A stretch of 17,045 nucleotides of DNA, taken from positions 1 to 17,045 of the forward strand of contig DYRK01000059.1 of NCBI GenBank assembly GCA_020718785.1, read 5' to 3'. The position numbers and the translations under genes are program-made. Source of the stretch: Desulfatirhabdium butyrativorans. GTDB taxonomy: Bacteria > Desulfobacterota > Desulfobacteria > Desulfobacterales > DYRK01. Position 1 is the first letter of the stretch, and every line of letters begins with the position of its first letter. Below, piece after piece: positions 1 to 5,438 of this stretch. A model generated the notes under the pieces. The model worked only from the letters and a program-made list of their open reading frames with translations. It did no database searches and was not told where the DNA came from.

Positions 1-460
1 TCAGTTTTGCGCCGATTGGACTGCTGTTGTCAATGGTGGCAATCAGGGCGACATTCCCCAAATCTCCGGTATCGAGGATGACGTTGTGGTTCACGCCCCG
101 GTCATCAGCGACAGAAAGTCTGACATCGCTTTCTTTGAACCGTGCCGGAGATCCGTCCTGAATTTTTCCGTAATCCCAGCAAAGAATCCAGACCGTTTTC
201 ATGTCATCCAATTTGGTAATCCGCATGATTTCTTCATTGTCGCCGCCTTTGTCGCCAACGCCTTCGTCTCCGCTCAACTGCATAAAAGGAAAAGCGTTCA
301 GATCACCCAGATCGCCGAAATAAACAAGGCCGCTTTTGCCGGATTTGTCCTCATACGCCGCGGCAAGATCAAAATCAGCCGCGGTGGTCCATTTCATGGA
401 AACCATCAGTTGCTTGAAACTGCCGACATTGGCCGAGGTACCCTTTTGTTTAAGTTCCAT
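1..460 (-). CDS. TerD-family stress protein, 3' end outside window
   Basis: The first 153 codons are present and the gene runs off the left edge of the window. TerD-domain proteins are soluble calcium-binding proteins of tellurite and general stress resistance clusters; the exact role here is unknown. What is seen: a beta-rich protein starting MELKQKGTSANVGSFKQL, an FDLAAAYED segment near residues 29-37, a YFGD step near 47-50, and the acidic run SGDEGVGDKGGDNEE near 63-77, which corresponds to the family's acidic GD..GDDE calcium site. The ATG at 460 follows AAGGAG at a spacing of 9 bases. The reading frame stays open to the edge. No other ter gene lies in the window, so it could be an isolated TerD paralogue rather than part of a tellurite operon; the next genes to the left are not visible. 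Confidence 0.85.
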   Translation of the reverse strand, partial: MELKQKGTSANVGSFKQLMVSMKWTTAADFDLAAAYEDKSGKSGLVYFGDLGDLNAFPFMQLSGDEGVGDKGGDNEEIMRITKLDDMKTVWILCWDYGKIQDGSPARFKESDVRLSVADDRGVNHNVILDTGDLGNVALIATIDNSSPIGAKL

Positions 461-583
461 CTGTATTGTCTCCTTGTCGTTGAGAGTTGTATCCGATAGA
501 AAATAATATAAATTTCTAAAGCTTAGGACTTACACACTTGAATTTGTTTTCCTGATTGATCGGCGTCTGTAAACGCGGTTTTC

Positions 584-664
584 CCCTTTTGTAAAGGGGG
601 ATCAAGCGGGCCGTTTTATTAAAATCGGGCAGCAGCTTGCACAGAAATCCCCTTTACAAAAGGG
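584..664. repeat. 16-bp inverted repeat with nested hairpins
   Basis: CCCTTTTGTAAAGGGG at 584-599 is the exact reverse complement of the sequence at 649-664. Each arm also folds on itself (CCCTTT/AAAGGG around a 3-4 base loop). Between the arms, at 611-628, lies a further short palindrome with the core TTTTATTAAAA. The nested layout is like that of the 23-base hairpin family elsewhere in the window, but the sequence differs. Confidence 0.75.
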
Positions 665-753
665 TGAAGCACAGGACTGCGTCGACAGTAATGCAAAGGG
701 GAATTATAGAGGAATATCCGAGAAAGTGTCAAACAGAAAGTGACTATCATCAA

Positions 754-787
754 TTCGGAGTGCAAAAAACAGAGCGCAACGATTTTT
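754..787 (+). repeat. single arm of the GTGCAAAAA repeat family
   Basis: The sequence starting TTCGGAGTGCAAAAAACAGA aligns, with a handful of mismatches, with the left arm of the 110-base palindrome at 10594-10630. No matching right arm follows directly; a different palindrome begins at 797. It is therefore a partial or decayed copy. Confidence 0.6.
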
Positions 788-796
788 GGGCTTGGG

Positions 797-856
797 AAAT
801 CCGAACCCCAGTTCGGATTTGTTCCCTCGTTCCCAAGCCGGGGCTTGGGAACGAGG
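797..856. repeat. two adjacent perfect hairpins
   Basis: The first hairpin pairs AAATCCGAAC (797-806) with GTTCGGATTT (811-820) around the loop CCCA. The second pairs CCTCGTTCCCAAGCC (825-839) with its exact complement (842-856) around only GG, a 15-bp arm. Both lie 18-77 bases beyond the stop of the transporter gene, so they would be in its 3' untranslated RNA on the minus strand. Neither is followed by a clear T-run, so a simple intrinsic terminator is not supported; they may be mobile palindromes or RNA-stabilising stems. Confidence 0.75.
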
Positions 857-873
857 AAAGGCCTGCGATTGGC

Positions 874-2412
874 TCACACCGAAGCAGATTCCGGAGGAAG
901 GCGGACTACCAGCACCGGCTTGGAGCATTTGCCGATCACTCCCCGGGCGACGCTTCCGATCATCGTCTCTGCCAGTTTCCCATGTCCATGGGTTCCCATA
1001 ATCACGAGATCGTAATTGTCCTCTTCAGCCGAGGAAACGATCTGCTGAACAGAATCTCCTGTTTTTACAATAATATCTCCTTCGGATAAAGGACAATGCG
1101 GAATTTCTTTTATCACTTCCTGAGAAGTCTGATGAATCCGGTTCCGAATTCGGGCTTTAGCGTCGGCAATTTCGCTTTTATTGAAATCTTCCCCGGTTTC
1201 AACCTGTTTGGAAATATCTGTTCCCGCGTCCGAAGACAGTTCTTCCAGACGATCCGGAACCACATGCAGCACCGTAACCTTTGCCCCGTATTTTCCGGCA
1301 ATACTGCAGGCATAGCGCACGGCATGACGGGCAGTCTGAGACAGATCGGTTGCATAAAGAATTCGTCTGATATCCGGGATCATCGGACCTTCCGAAGAAC
1401 AAATCGGGGCTTGTGGCTGAGGTTTTACAGGAGCCGCGGGACTTTCTTCGGGAACCGGTCCGAAAAATCTGTCCGTAAACCGGACATACCAGGCTGCGGA
1501 CTGCACCTGAATCACATAGGCAAGGGCGATAACCAAAGCCGCGCCCGATCCCTGTGTTCCGAAAGCATTGACGGCAATTGCCAAAGCAATGGAAAGATTT
1601 CGCATCACCGAGCCGTAAACCAAAGCAATCGCGTCTCCTCTGGGCAGAAACACTTTTCCGATAAAAGTGCTGAGAACATAATTGAAGACATAAATCAGAG
1701 AAAGCGGAATCAGAATAAGGACAAGCAGTTGCGGTGAATCTGCAACAGCCCGGGCTTTGAGCGCAATGGCAATAAAGACGATTCCGACAACCCCCAGAGT
1801 GGAGATCGCGGGAAAACGCGGGGCCCAGCGATGCTGAAATTCTTTCATTCCGTATTTTTTTACCAAAGCCTGCTGGGTCAGATATCCGGCAATCATGGGA
1901 ATGAAAACAATAACCGCTATCTGCTGAATCACCGCCATGATATTCACCTCGATATTCGCGCCCATCAGAAATTTCACGTAAAAGGGCGTGGCGACAGATC
2001 CTAAGGTCAGACCGACCACGGTCATTTTTACTGCTGCCTCGACATTTCCCTTTGCAAAGCCGGTCCATGAAATTGTCATGCCGCTGGTGGGGACAAGTCC
2101 TGCCAGCAGCAGACCCAGCGCCATATAAGGCTGATTTCTGAAAAACAGAATTCCCGTTCCGAAACAGACAAAAGGAACGATTCCGAAATTTATAAACTGG
2201 GTCAGAACCTGCGCTTTCATGTCCCCGCCCTCAAAGACCTTTTTGATCTTCAAAGTGACCATCATGGGATAAACCATAAGAAAAGTAAAGGGAATAATCA
2301 GATTTTTCAGAAAACCCGCGTTGAAGCTGATCCCGAAAACAAATCCGAGAATCATCATCAGCGGAATGGCAGTCACCAGATTTTTGTTGACCAGCCCGAG
2401 ATATTTCCACAT
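874..2412 (-). CDS. ACR3/bile-acid-symporter-like permease fused to UspA domain
   Basis: A 512-residue inner-membrane protein with about ten hydrophobic segments over residues 1-325, then a Pro/Ala-rich linker, then a UspA domain (about 344-512). The membrane part resembles ACR3 and sodium/bile-acid symporters; NLSIALAIAVNAFG is the family's second half motif. The PCT-type motif that carries the cysteine of arsenite-exporting ACR3 is replaced by PTSGM near residues 109-113, so arsenite export is doubtful and the substrate is unknown. The UspA domain keeps an ATP-type loop, G-x2-G-x9-GS, in GTHGHGKLAETMIGS (about 473-487), suggesting nucleotide-sensitive control of transport. The ATG at 2412 is chosen because AGAGGA sits 5 bases before it; a GTG ten codons upstream has no such site. 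The gene follows the 106-residue unknown by 26 bases, so the two are probably cotranscribed. An internal ATG at 1383 could give free UspA. Confidence 0.85.
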   Translation of the reverse strand: MWKYLGLVNKNLVTAIPLMMILGFVFGISFNAGFLKNLIIPFTFLMVYPMMVTLKIKKVFEGGDMKAQVLTQFINFGIVPFVCFGTGILFFRNQPYMALGLLLAGLVPTSGMTISWTGFAKGNVEAAVKMTVVGLTLGSVATPFYVKFLMGANIEVNIMAVIQQIAVIVFIPMIAGYLTQQALVKKYGMKEFQHRWAPRFPAISTLGVVGIVFIAIALKARAVADSPQLLVLILIPLSLIYVFNYVLSTFIGKVFLPRGDAIALVYGSVMRNLSIALAIAVNAFGTQGSGAALVIALAYVIQVQSAAWYVRFTDRFFGPVPEESPAAPVKPQPQAPICSSEGPMIPDIRRILYATDLSQTARHAVRYACSIAGKYGAKVTVLHVVPDRLEELSSDAGTDISKQVETGEDFNKSEIADAKARIRNRIHQTSQEVIKEIPHCPLSEGDIIVKTGDSVQQIVSSAEEDNYDLVIMGTHGHGKLAETMIGSVARGVIGKCSKPVLVVRLPPESASV

Positions 2413-2438
2413 ATTTTCCTCTCTTGCGAATATCGCTT

Positions 2439-2759
2439 TCACTTCGTAAGATATTTCTCATTTTTTATTTTCAAAGCAGAAATCAGTTTTTCCGCCTCGT
2501 TTTTTGTCAGACCGATGTTTTGCAAATGCAGGACAGATTCTTCCAGTGCGATGTGAAAAAATTTTCTTCTTGCATCGGGCGGCTGTTTTGCAACTTCCTC
2601 CCAGTTTTTCATCCGGTTTTTCTCCAGAGCAGATTTGATTCCCAGCCTGAACGCGCCCTTGAAAACCATGACCTCGACATGAGGAAAGATTTTGTTCGCA
2701 AGGGATCCCAGTTCGCCGATCTTTGTCTCCTGTCTTTTGCTTCCGACAACGGGTCCCAT
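2439..2759 (-). CDS. unknown 106-residue protein upstream of ACR3-UspA
   Basis: I do not recognise this family. The protein is soluble, basic and mostly helical in appearance, with no signal peptide or membrane segment. It has a hydrophobic stretch IFPHVEVMVF near residues 24-33, a lysine/arginine-rich middle (KNRMKNWEEVAKQ), and a helical C-terminus. There are no cysteines. The gene is supported by a strong ribosome site, AAGGAGGTG, 6 bases before the ATG at 2759, and by its close spacing to the transporter gene. A regulatory or accessory role for the transporter is only a guess from position. Confidence 0.75.
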   Translation of the reverse strand: MGPVVGSKRQETKIGELGSLANKIFPHVEVMVFKGAFRLGIKSALEKNRMKNWEEVAKQPPDARRKFFHIALEESVLHLQNIGLTKNEAEKLISALKIKNEKYLTK

Positions 2760-2808
2760 TTCTGCACCTCCTTTTTGCTAAGTACGGACTTTCGCAATTA
2801 CACCCCTG

Positions 2809-2876
2809 GCAGGGCGGGCAGAGCCTGATTTATCGGACGCAGGCAGACAAAGGTTCTCAGGCTCTGCCCGCCCTGC
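2809..2876. repeat. 20-bp perfect inverted repeat with 28-base loop
   Basis: GCAGGGCGGGCAGAGCCTGA (2809-2828) is exactly repeated in reverse complement at 2857-2876, followed on the plus strand by TTTT. It sits between the Cys-rich gene and the 106-residue gene, so on the minus strand it lies upstream of the latter. It could act as a stem terminating anything read on the plus strand, but no plus-strand gene precedes it; a palindromic mobile repeat is as likely. Confidence 0.8.
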
Positions 2877-2934
2877 TTTTTCCAATCTTTACCGGCGGCG
2901 TATTTATGAAACTCTTTACTAAGGGGTCGAATGA

Positions 2935-2957
2935 GCGCCGAAATGAATTTTCGGTGC
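2935..2957 (-). terminator. possible 3' stem after the Cys-rich gene
   Basis: Arms GCGCCGAAA (2935-2943) and TTTCGGTGC (2949-2957) form a 9-bp stem with one G-T pair and a 5-base loop, 22 bases past the stop of the Cys-rich gene. There is no U-run after it on the minus strand, so it may be an RNA-end stem or a Rho-linked site rather than an intrinsic terminator. Confidence 0.35.
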
Positions 2958-2979
2958 AACATTGCAAGATGTTAAAATT

Positions 2980-3159
2980 TCATCCCGCCTTTTCTTCTCT
3001 CTTTTTCTGCTTATGAATAAACCAGATCGGACAGGCAGAGCGAAATTTGCAGTATATCTCCGGATCACGGCATTTCAGACATTCTCCGCACATATACACT
3101 TCGTGCTTCATACAGATAAAAGGGGTATCTCTGTCAGGATGATTGACGCATTTTCCCAT
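2980..3159 (-). CDS. small Cys/His-rich, B-box-like protein
   Basis: A 59-residue protein with a dense metal-binding pattern: C4, H7, C16, H19, C24, C27, C30, C37 and C43, in the arrangement CxxHP-x8-CxxH-x4-CxxCxxC-x6-C-x5-C. The first half looks like a B-box zinc finger; the second half could hold another zinc or an Fe-S cluster. I recall similar small proteins in sulfate reducers but know no assigned function. The ATG at 3159 is preferred because AGGTGA lies just before it; a GTG two codons upstream (3165) would also fit. The gene lies 102 bases after metF on the same strand, and the gap contains a strong hairpin, so it may be a weakly expressed last gene of the metV/metF operon. Confidence 0.7.
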   Translation of the reverse strand: MGKCVNHPDRDTPFICMKHEVYMCGECLKCRDPEIYCKFRSACPIWFIHKQKKREEKAG

Positions 3160-3191
3160 TTTCACCTAACTCCCTGATAAGGTGAGAGGTT

Positions 3192-3234
3192 CGAGATCAG
3201 GGGTCAGAGGAAATACCTCTGACCCCTGACCTCG
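3192..3234. repeat. 19-bp hairpin between metF and the Cys-rich gene
   Basis: TCAGGGGTCAGAGG (3197-3210) pairs perfectly with 3216-3229 around AAATA. After one mismatch the stem extends by CGAG/CTCG to 3192 and 3234. It starts 27 bases past the metF stop. Without a U-run it is more likely an intercistronic stem that stabilises the upstream message, or a dispersed palindrome, than an intrinsic terminator. Confidence 0.75.
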
Positions 3235-3261
3235 GCGGTGAATGCCAAGTTCTGCCGCCTT

Positions 3262-4152
3262 TCAAACTGTTGCTTTCACAATGTCCGGAACAATGTCAGA
3301 CCATCCCAGCGGCATAAAATGAATCCCCTGAGCCATGGGCTTGATTTCCCGAATGAGCCTGATCGTAATTTCAACTGCTTTTTTCTTGCGGTCTTCTTTG
3401 GAAACGCTGCCCATTTCTTTGATAATCCAGTCCGGGACATTGACCCCGGAGACATTTTCGTTCATAAATTTTCCCATCTGCGGAGATTTGACAATCACAA
3501 TACCGTACTGAATCGGAACTCCGAATTTGTCGGTTTTCTTTGTCATCCGTTCAAAAACAGCGGGATCATAAACTGCCTGAGTCTGAAAAAACTCTGCGCC
3601 GGCTTCGATTTTTTTCTCCATTTTGAGCAGTTGCAGATCGAGCGGCTCGAAATTCGGATTCACCACCGCGCCCAGCGCGAGATTCGTTGACTGCGTGAGC
3701 GCATTGCCCATCATGTCGCGGCCCTCATTGAGACCTTTGGCAATTTTGAGCAACTGCACCGAGTCAATATCAAACACGCTTTTGGCGGATTTGTGGTCGC
3801 CGAGACTGGTATAATCGCCGGTCAGGCAAAGCACATTGTCAATGCCCAGCGAACACGCACCCAGAAGATCGGACTGCAAGGCAATCCGGTTTCTGTCCCG
3901 GCAGGTCATCTGATAAATCGGCTCGAATCCGCGTTCTTTCAGTCTGACCGATGCTGCAAGAGAACCGAGACGCATGACTGCGCTCTGATTGTCGGTTACG
4001 TTGATGGCATGAATATGTCCCCGGACCATTTCCGCTTCCTGCGCGCACTGGGGAAGTTTGCCTCCTTCGTTGCTTCTCAGACAGCCTTTGACAGGACCTA
4101 CTTCGCTGGTGATCACAAACTCGCCTTTGTCGAATAATTCGGTCAGCTTCAT
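3262..4152 (-). CDS. metF: methylenetetrahydrofolate reductase catalytic subunit
   Basis: MetF reduces (or, in reverse, oxidises) methylene-tetrahydrofolate and methyl-tetrahydrofolate, with FAD held in a TIM barrel. The 296-residue length equals that of typical bacterial MetF. Family features seen: ITSEVGP near residues 14-20, NVTDNQSA near 51-58 with the folate-site region, YQMTCRDRNR near 80-89, LCLTGD near 108-113, and FFQTQAVYD near 188-196. The start codon overlaps the metV stop in an ATGA arrangement, which points to translational coupling and a fixed ratio of the two proteins. The MetV-MetF pairing is that of acetogens and sulfate reducers, where the enzyme serves the methyl branch of the Wood-Ljungdahl pathway rather than only methionine synthesis. 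The direction of flux here cannot be read from sequence. Confidence 0.93.
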   Translation of the reverse strand: MKLTELFDKGEFVITSEVGPVKGCLRSNEGGKLPQCAQEAEMVRGHIHAINVTDNQSAVMRLGSLAASVRLKERGFEPIYQMTCRDRNRIALQSDLLGACSLGIDNVLCLTGDYTSLGDHKSAKSVFDIDSVQLLKIAKGLNEGRDMMGNALTQSTNLALGAVVNPNFEPLDLQLLKMEKKIEAGAEFFQTQAVYDPAVFERMTKKTDKFGVPIQYGIVIVKSPQMGKFMNENVSGVNVPDWIIKEMGSVSKEDRKKKAVEITIRLIREIKPMAQGIHFMPLGWSDIVPDIVKATV

Positions 4153-4826
4153 TCTACCCTCCTTTCTTTGATATTGAGCCTGCGGGGTTTTGCCATTTTG
4201 CTGTAATCTTTGGGCGCCATGAACCGGCGCAGTTTGTCCAATTCTCCCAGGGCAGCCATCCGGTTATAAATCAGAATCCACGCGCAGTATCGCTCCGAAT
4301 CCACTTCGCATTTGCCGTCCTGCGCTCCGCCGCAGGGTCCGTTGAGAAGACTTTTGGCGCATTTTGTGACCGGGCATATTCCGCCGGTTTCGTTCAGAAT
4401 ACATTCGCCGCATTCCTGACACTGCTCAATGGCCAGTTCTCCCATGATCAGTGTATCCATGTGTCCGACAGAGTCCAATCCCACTTTTACGGGAATTGTC
4501 AGATCATAATCTTCAATGACTTTGCGGGTGATCTGCACCGCGCCGCCGCATCCCAGAACCAGCACAGCATCCGCGGACTTCAGTTTGTCCAAATGCGGAT
4601 CCAGCGCGGTTTTGGTTTTGCCCACATAGCAGGTACGCTCCGGAGACAGGGCAAAGAGTACAGTTTTGCCTTTTTCTTTTAATTTTTCAGCCATTTCAAC
4701 GACCTGATCGCTGCCGCCGGTCATGCAGACTTTGGCGCAGCCGTCGCAGCCGATAACTGCCACTTTTTCATAATTTTCCAGAGCCCTGCTGATTTCTTCA
4801 AAGGGCTTGGGAGTGGTTCCGATCAT
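4149..4826 (-). CDS. metV: MetV-type zinc/Fe-S partner of MetF
   Basis: MetV is the partner of MetF in the Wood-Ljungdahl pathway and carries zinc and iron-sulfur clusters, probably passing electrons to the MetF flavin. The protein has 225 residues. Cysteines fall in two groups: C27, C30 and C34 plus C66 and C93 in the N-terminal half, and the dense C-terminal set C136, C139, C142, C151, C156, C165, C173 and C181, including GPCGG and YCAW, which is the family signature. The ATG at 4826 follows GAGAGGA and overlaps the stop of the upstream tusA-like gene by 4 bases; a longer frame starting at 4874 lacks this and would overlap deeply. The metF start overlaps its stop in the same way. No rnfC2 or hdr gene, the usual electron partners, is in the window. 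Confidence 0.9.
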   Translation of the reverse strand: MIGTTPKPFEEISRALENYEKVAVIGCDGCAKVCMTGGSDQVVEMAEKLKEKGKTVLFALSPERTCYVGKTKTALDPHLDKLKSADAVLVLGCGGAVQITRKVIEDYDLTIPVKVGLDSVGHMDTLIMGELAIEQCQECGECILNETGGICPVTKCAKSLLNGPCGGAQDGKCEVDSERYCAWILIYNRMAALGELDKLRRFMAPKDYSKMAKPRRLNIKERRVE

Positions 4827-5086
4827 TTTTTCCTCTCTTTCCGAACAGGTTCTTCCGCTTCTTTTTTCAGACAAATACGGTAAAACGCACTTTGGTCCTC
4901 GATTTCTGCAATCCGATACTGAAATCTGTTCAAAACTCGAAACAGTTCTTCCCGGGTATCCGAATCATCCCCTTGTATTTCAAGTATCTCCCCGGGTTTT
5001 ATTTTTCTGAAAGCCTGAGTGACTTTAAGAAATGTGATCGGCGCGATTGCGCCCCGGATATCCAGACGATGAATATTTTTCCGCAT
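4823..5086 (-). CDS. TusA/SirA-fold protein lacking the catalytic cysteine
   Basis: An 87-residue protein of the TusA (SirA, YedF) fold. TusA proteins carry sulfur as a persulfide on the cysteine of an LDxRGLxCPxP motif. Here the motif reads LDIRGAIAPIT (residues 8-18), with alanine (codon GCG) at the cysteine position, so sulfur transfer of the usual kind cannot occur. The remaining fold is recognisable: FLKVTQAFRKIKPGEILEI, then a GDDSDTREELFRVL helix and a closing strand. The ATG at 5086 follows AGAGG by 7 bases. It is the first gene of the operon; its stop overlaps the metV start (ATGA), so it is likely made in proportion to MetV/MetF. It may act as a binding or assembly partner of MetV, but that is inference. 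A degenerate relative within the TusA family is the main alternative. Confidence 0.75.
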   Translation of the reverse strand: MRKNIHRLDIRGAIAPITFLKVTQAFRKIKPGEILEIQGDDSDTREELFRVLNRFQYRIAEIEDQSAFYRICLKKEAEEPVRKERKK

Positions 5087-5111
5087 ATAAAAGCCTCTGT
5101 TTATCTCTTTA

Positions 5112-5127
5112 TGCAAGGTTTGTGCCG
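5112..5127 (-). promoter_or_regulatory. sigma-54 (-24/-12) promoter candidate for the met operon
   Basis: On the minus strand the sequence CGGCACAAACCTTGCA matches the sigma-54 consensus TGGCACG-N4-TTGCA at all core positions: GG and GC are exactly 10 bases apart. Transcription would begin near 5101, leaving about 15 untranslated bases that include the AGAGG ribosome site of the tusA-like gene. A sigma-54 activator is encoded divergently next door, which strengthens the call. One motif in a gap can occur by chance, so it is a good candidate rather than a certainty. Confidence 0.6.
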
Positions 5128-5155
5128 GTTCCGAAAGCGGGCAATTATTTCCTGG

Positions 5156-5199
5156 GGGCTTGCCGATTTTTTCCGTAGGGGCTTGCCGGCGGCAAGCCC
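5156..5199. repeat. three copies of GGGCTTGCC, two forming a palindrome
   Basis: GGGCTTGCC occurs at 5156-5164 and 5179-5187 in the same direction and inverted at 5191-5199. The last two form a 9-bp stem around GGC. The site lies 30-90 bases upstream of the sigma-54 promoter candidate, so it could be part of an activator-binding region, or simply a small repeat. Confidence 0.6.
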
Positions 5200-5251
5200 T
5201 GAGGCCTGAATATTCTTTCCACCGTCATAATCTGCGCTTTCCGAATTTTCT

Positions 5252-5308
5252 GTAAAACGATTTTGCAAATCGTTTTGCCGATAAAACGGTTTGCAAAACC
5301 GTTTTACA
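5252..5308. repeat. paired 23-base hairpins, locus A
   Basis: Hairpin one (5254-5276) has arms AAAACGATTT and AAATCGTTTT around TGC. Hairpin two (5283-5305) has arms AAAACGGTTT and AAACCGTTTT around GCA and is in the opposite orientation. The A-to-G change in one arm is matched by T-to-C in the other, so pairing is kept. The two hairpins also pair with each other as one large inverted repeat. Flanking sequence is shared with locus D near 9931-9955. Confidence 0.85.
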
Positions 5309-5352
5309 AAAGCTCAATTTATGCCGGTGGTTAGTATAAATCGAAAAAATAT

Positions 5353-5391
5353 TTACATCTGTAATTCTGATTTACACTTGACATCTGTAAA
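5353..5391. promoter_or_regulatory. repeated ACATCTGTAA operator-like sites
   Basis: ACATCTGTAA occurs at 5355-5364 and again at 5381-5390. The first copy sits in the palindrome TTACATCTGTAA (5353-5364); around the second, TTTACA (5371-5376) and TGTAAA (5386-5391) form a wider dyad. The second copy overlaps the -35 box of the activator promoter, as expected for autoregulation, and both lie 225-280 bases upstream of the sigma-54 promoter candidate, a usual distance for activator sites. Which protein binds is inferred. Confidence 0.5.
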
Positions 5392-5406
5392 GGCTTTGCA
5401 TATTTT
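5378..5406 (+). promoter_or_regulatory. sigma-70-type promoter for the activator gene
   Basis: A perfect TTGACA (5378-5383), a 17-base spacer and TATTTT (5401-5406, four of six matches to TATAAT) lie 33 bases before the activator start codon. The spacing is ideal. The operator-like repeat overlaps the -35 box. Confidence 0.6.
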
Positions 5407-5438
5407 CAGCAGAATGAAAACAGAAGGACTGAAAAGCA

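Larger units (their letters stand above)
461..873. other. non-coding gap rich in hairpins
   Basis: No credible gene lies between the TerD start and the end of the transporter gene. Short open frames here read through palindromes and have no good ribosome binding site. The gap holds a 16-bp inverted repeat (584-599 with 649-664), one arm of the TCCGGAGTGCAAAAA repeat family (754-787), and two perfect hairpins (797-820 and 825-856). The TerD promoter should lie near 480-540, which is A/T-rich, but I could not pick a convincing -35/-10 pair. Confidence 0.7.
5087..5438. other. divergent regulatory gap of the met operon and activator gene
   Basis: This 352-base gap separates the minus-strand tusA-like/metV/metF operon from the plus-strand activator gene. 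It contains a sigma-54 promoter candidate, three copies of GGGCTTGCC, a paired 23-base hairpin element and, close to the activator gene, a -35/-10 promoter overlapping repeated TTACATCTGTAA-like sites. No small gene was found in it. Confidence 0.7.

Noticed and set aside
637..1089. 150-codon plus-strand open frame
   Set aside because: It reads through palindromes and the antisense of the UspA domain and lacks a ribosome site.
1199..2068. 289-codon open frame on the minus strand inside the transporter gene
   Set aside because: It lies in a different frame of the ACR3-UspA gene, is Arg/Cys/Ser-rich in the manner of off-frame translation, and has no ribosome site.
874..2412. Arsenic resistance operon
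   Set aside because: No arsR or arsC is nearby and the key ACR3 cysteine motif is absent.
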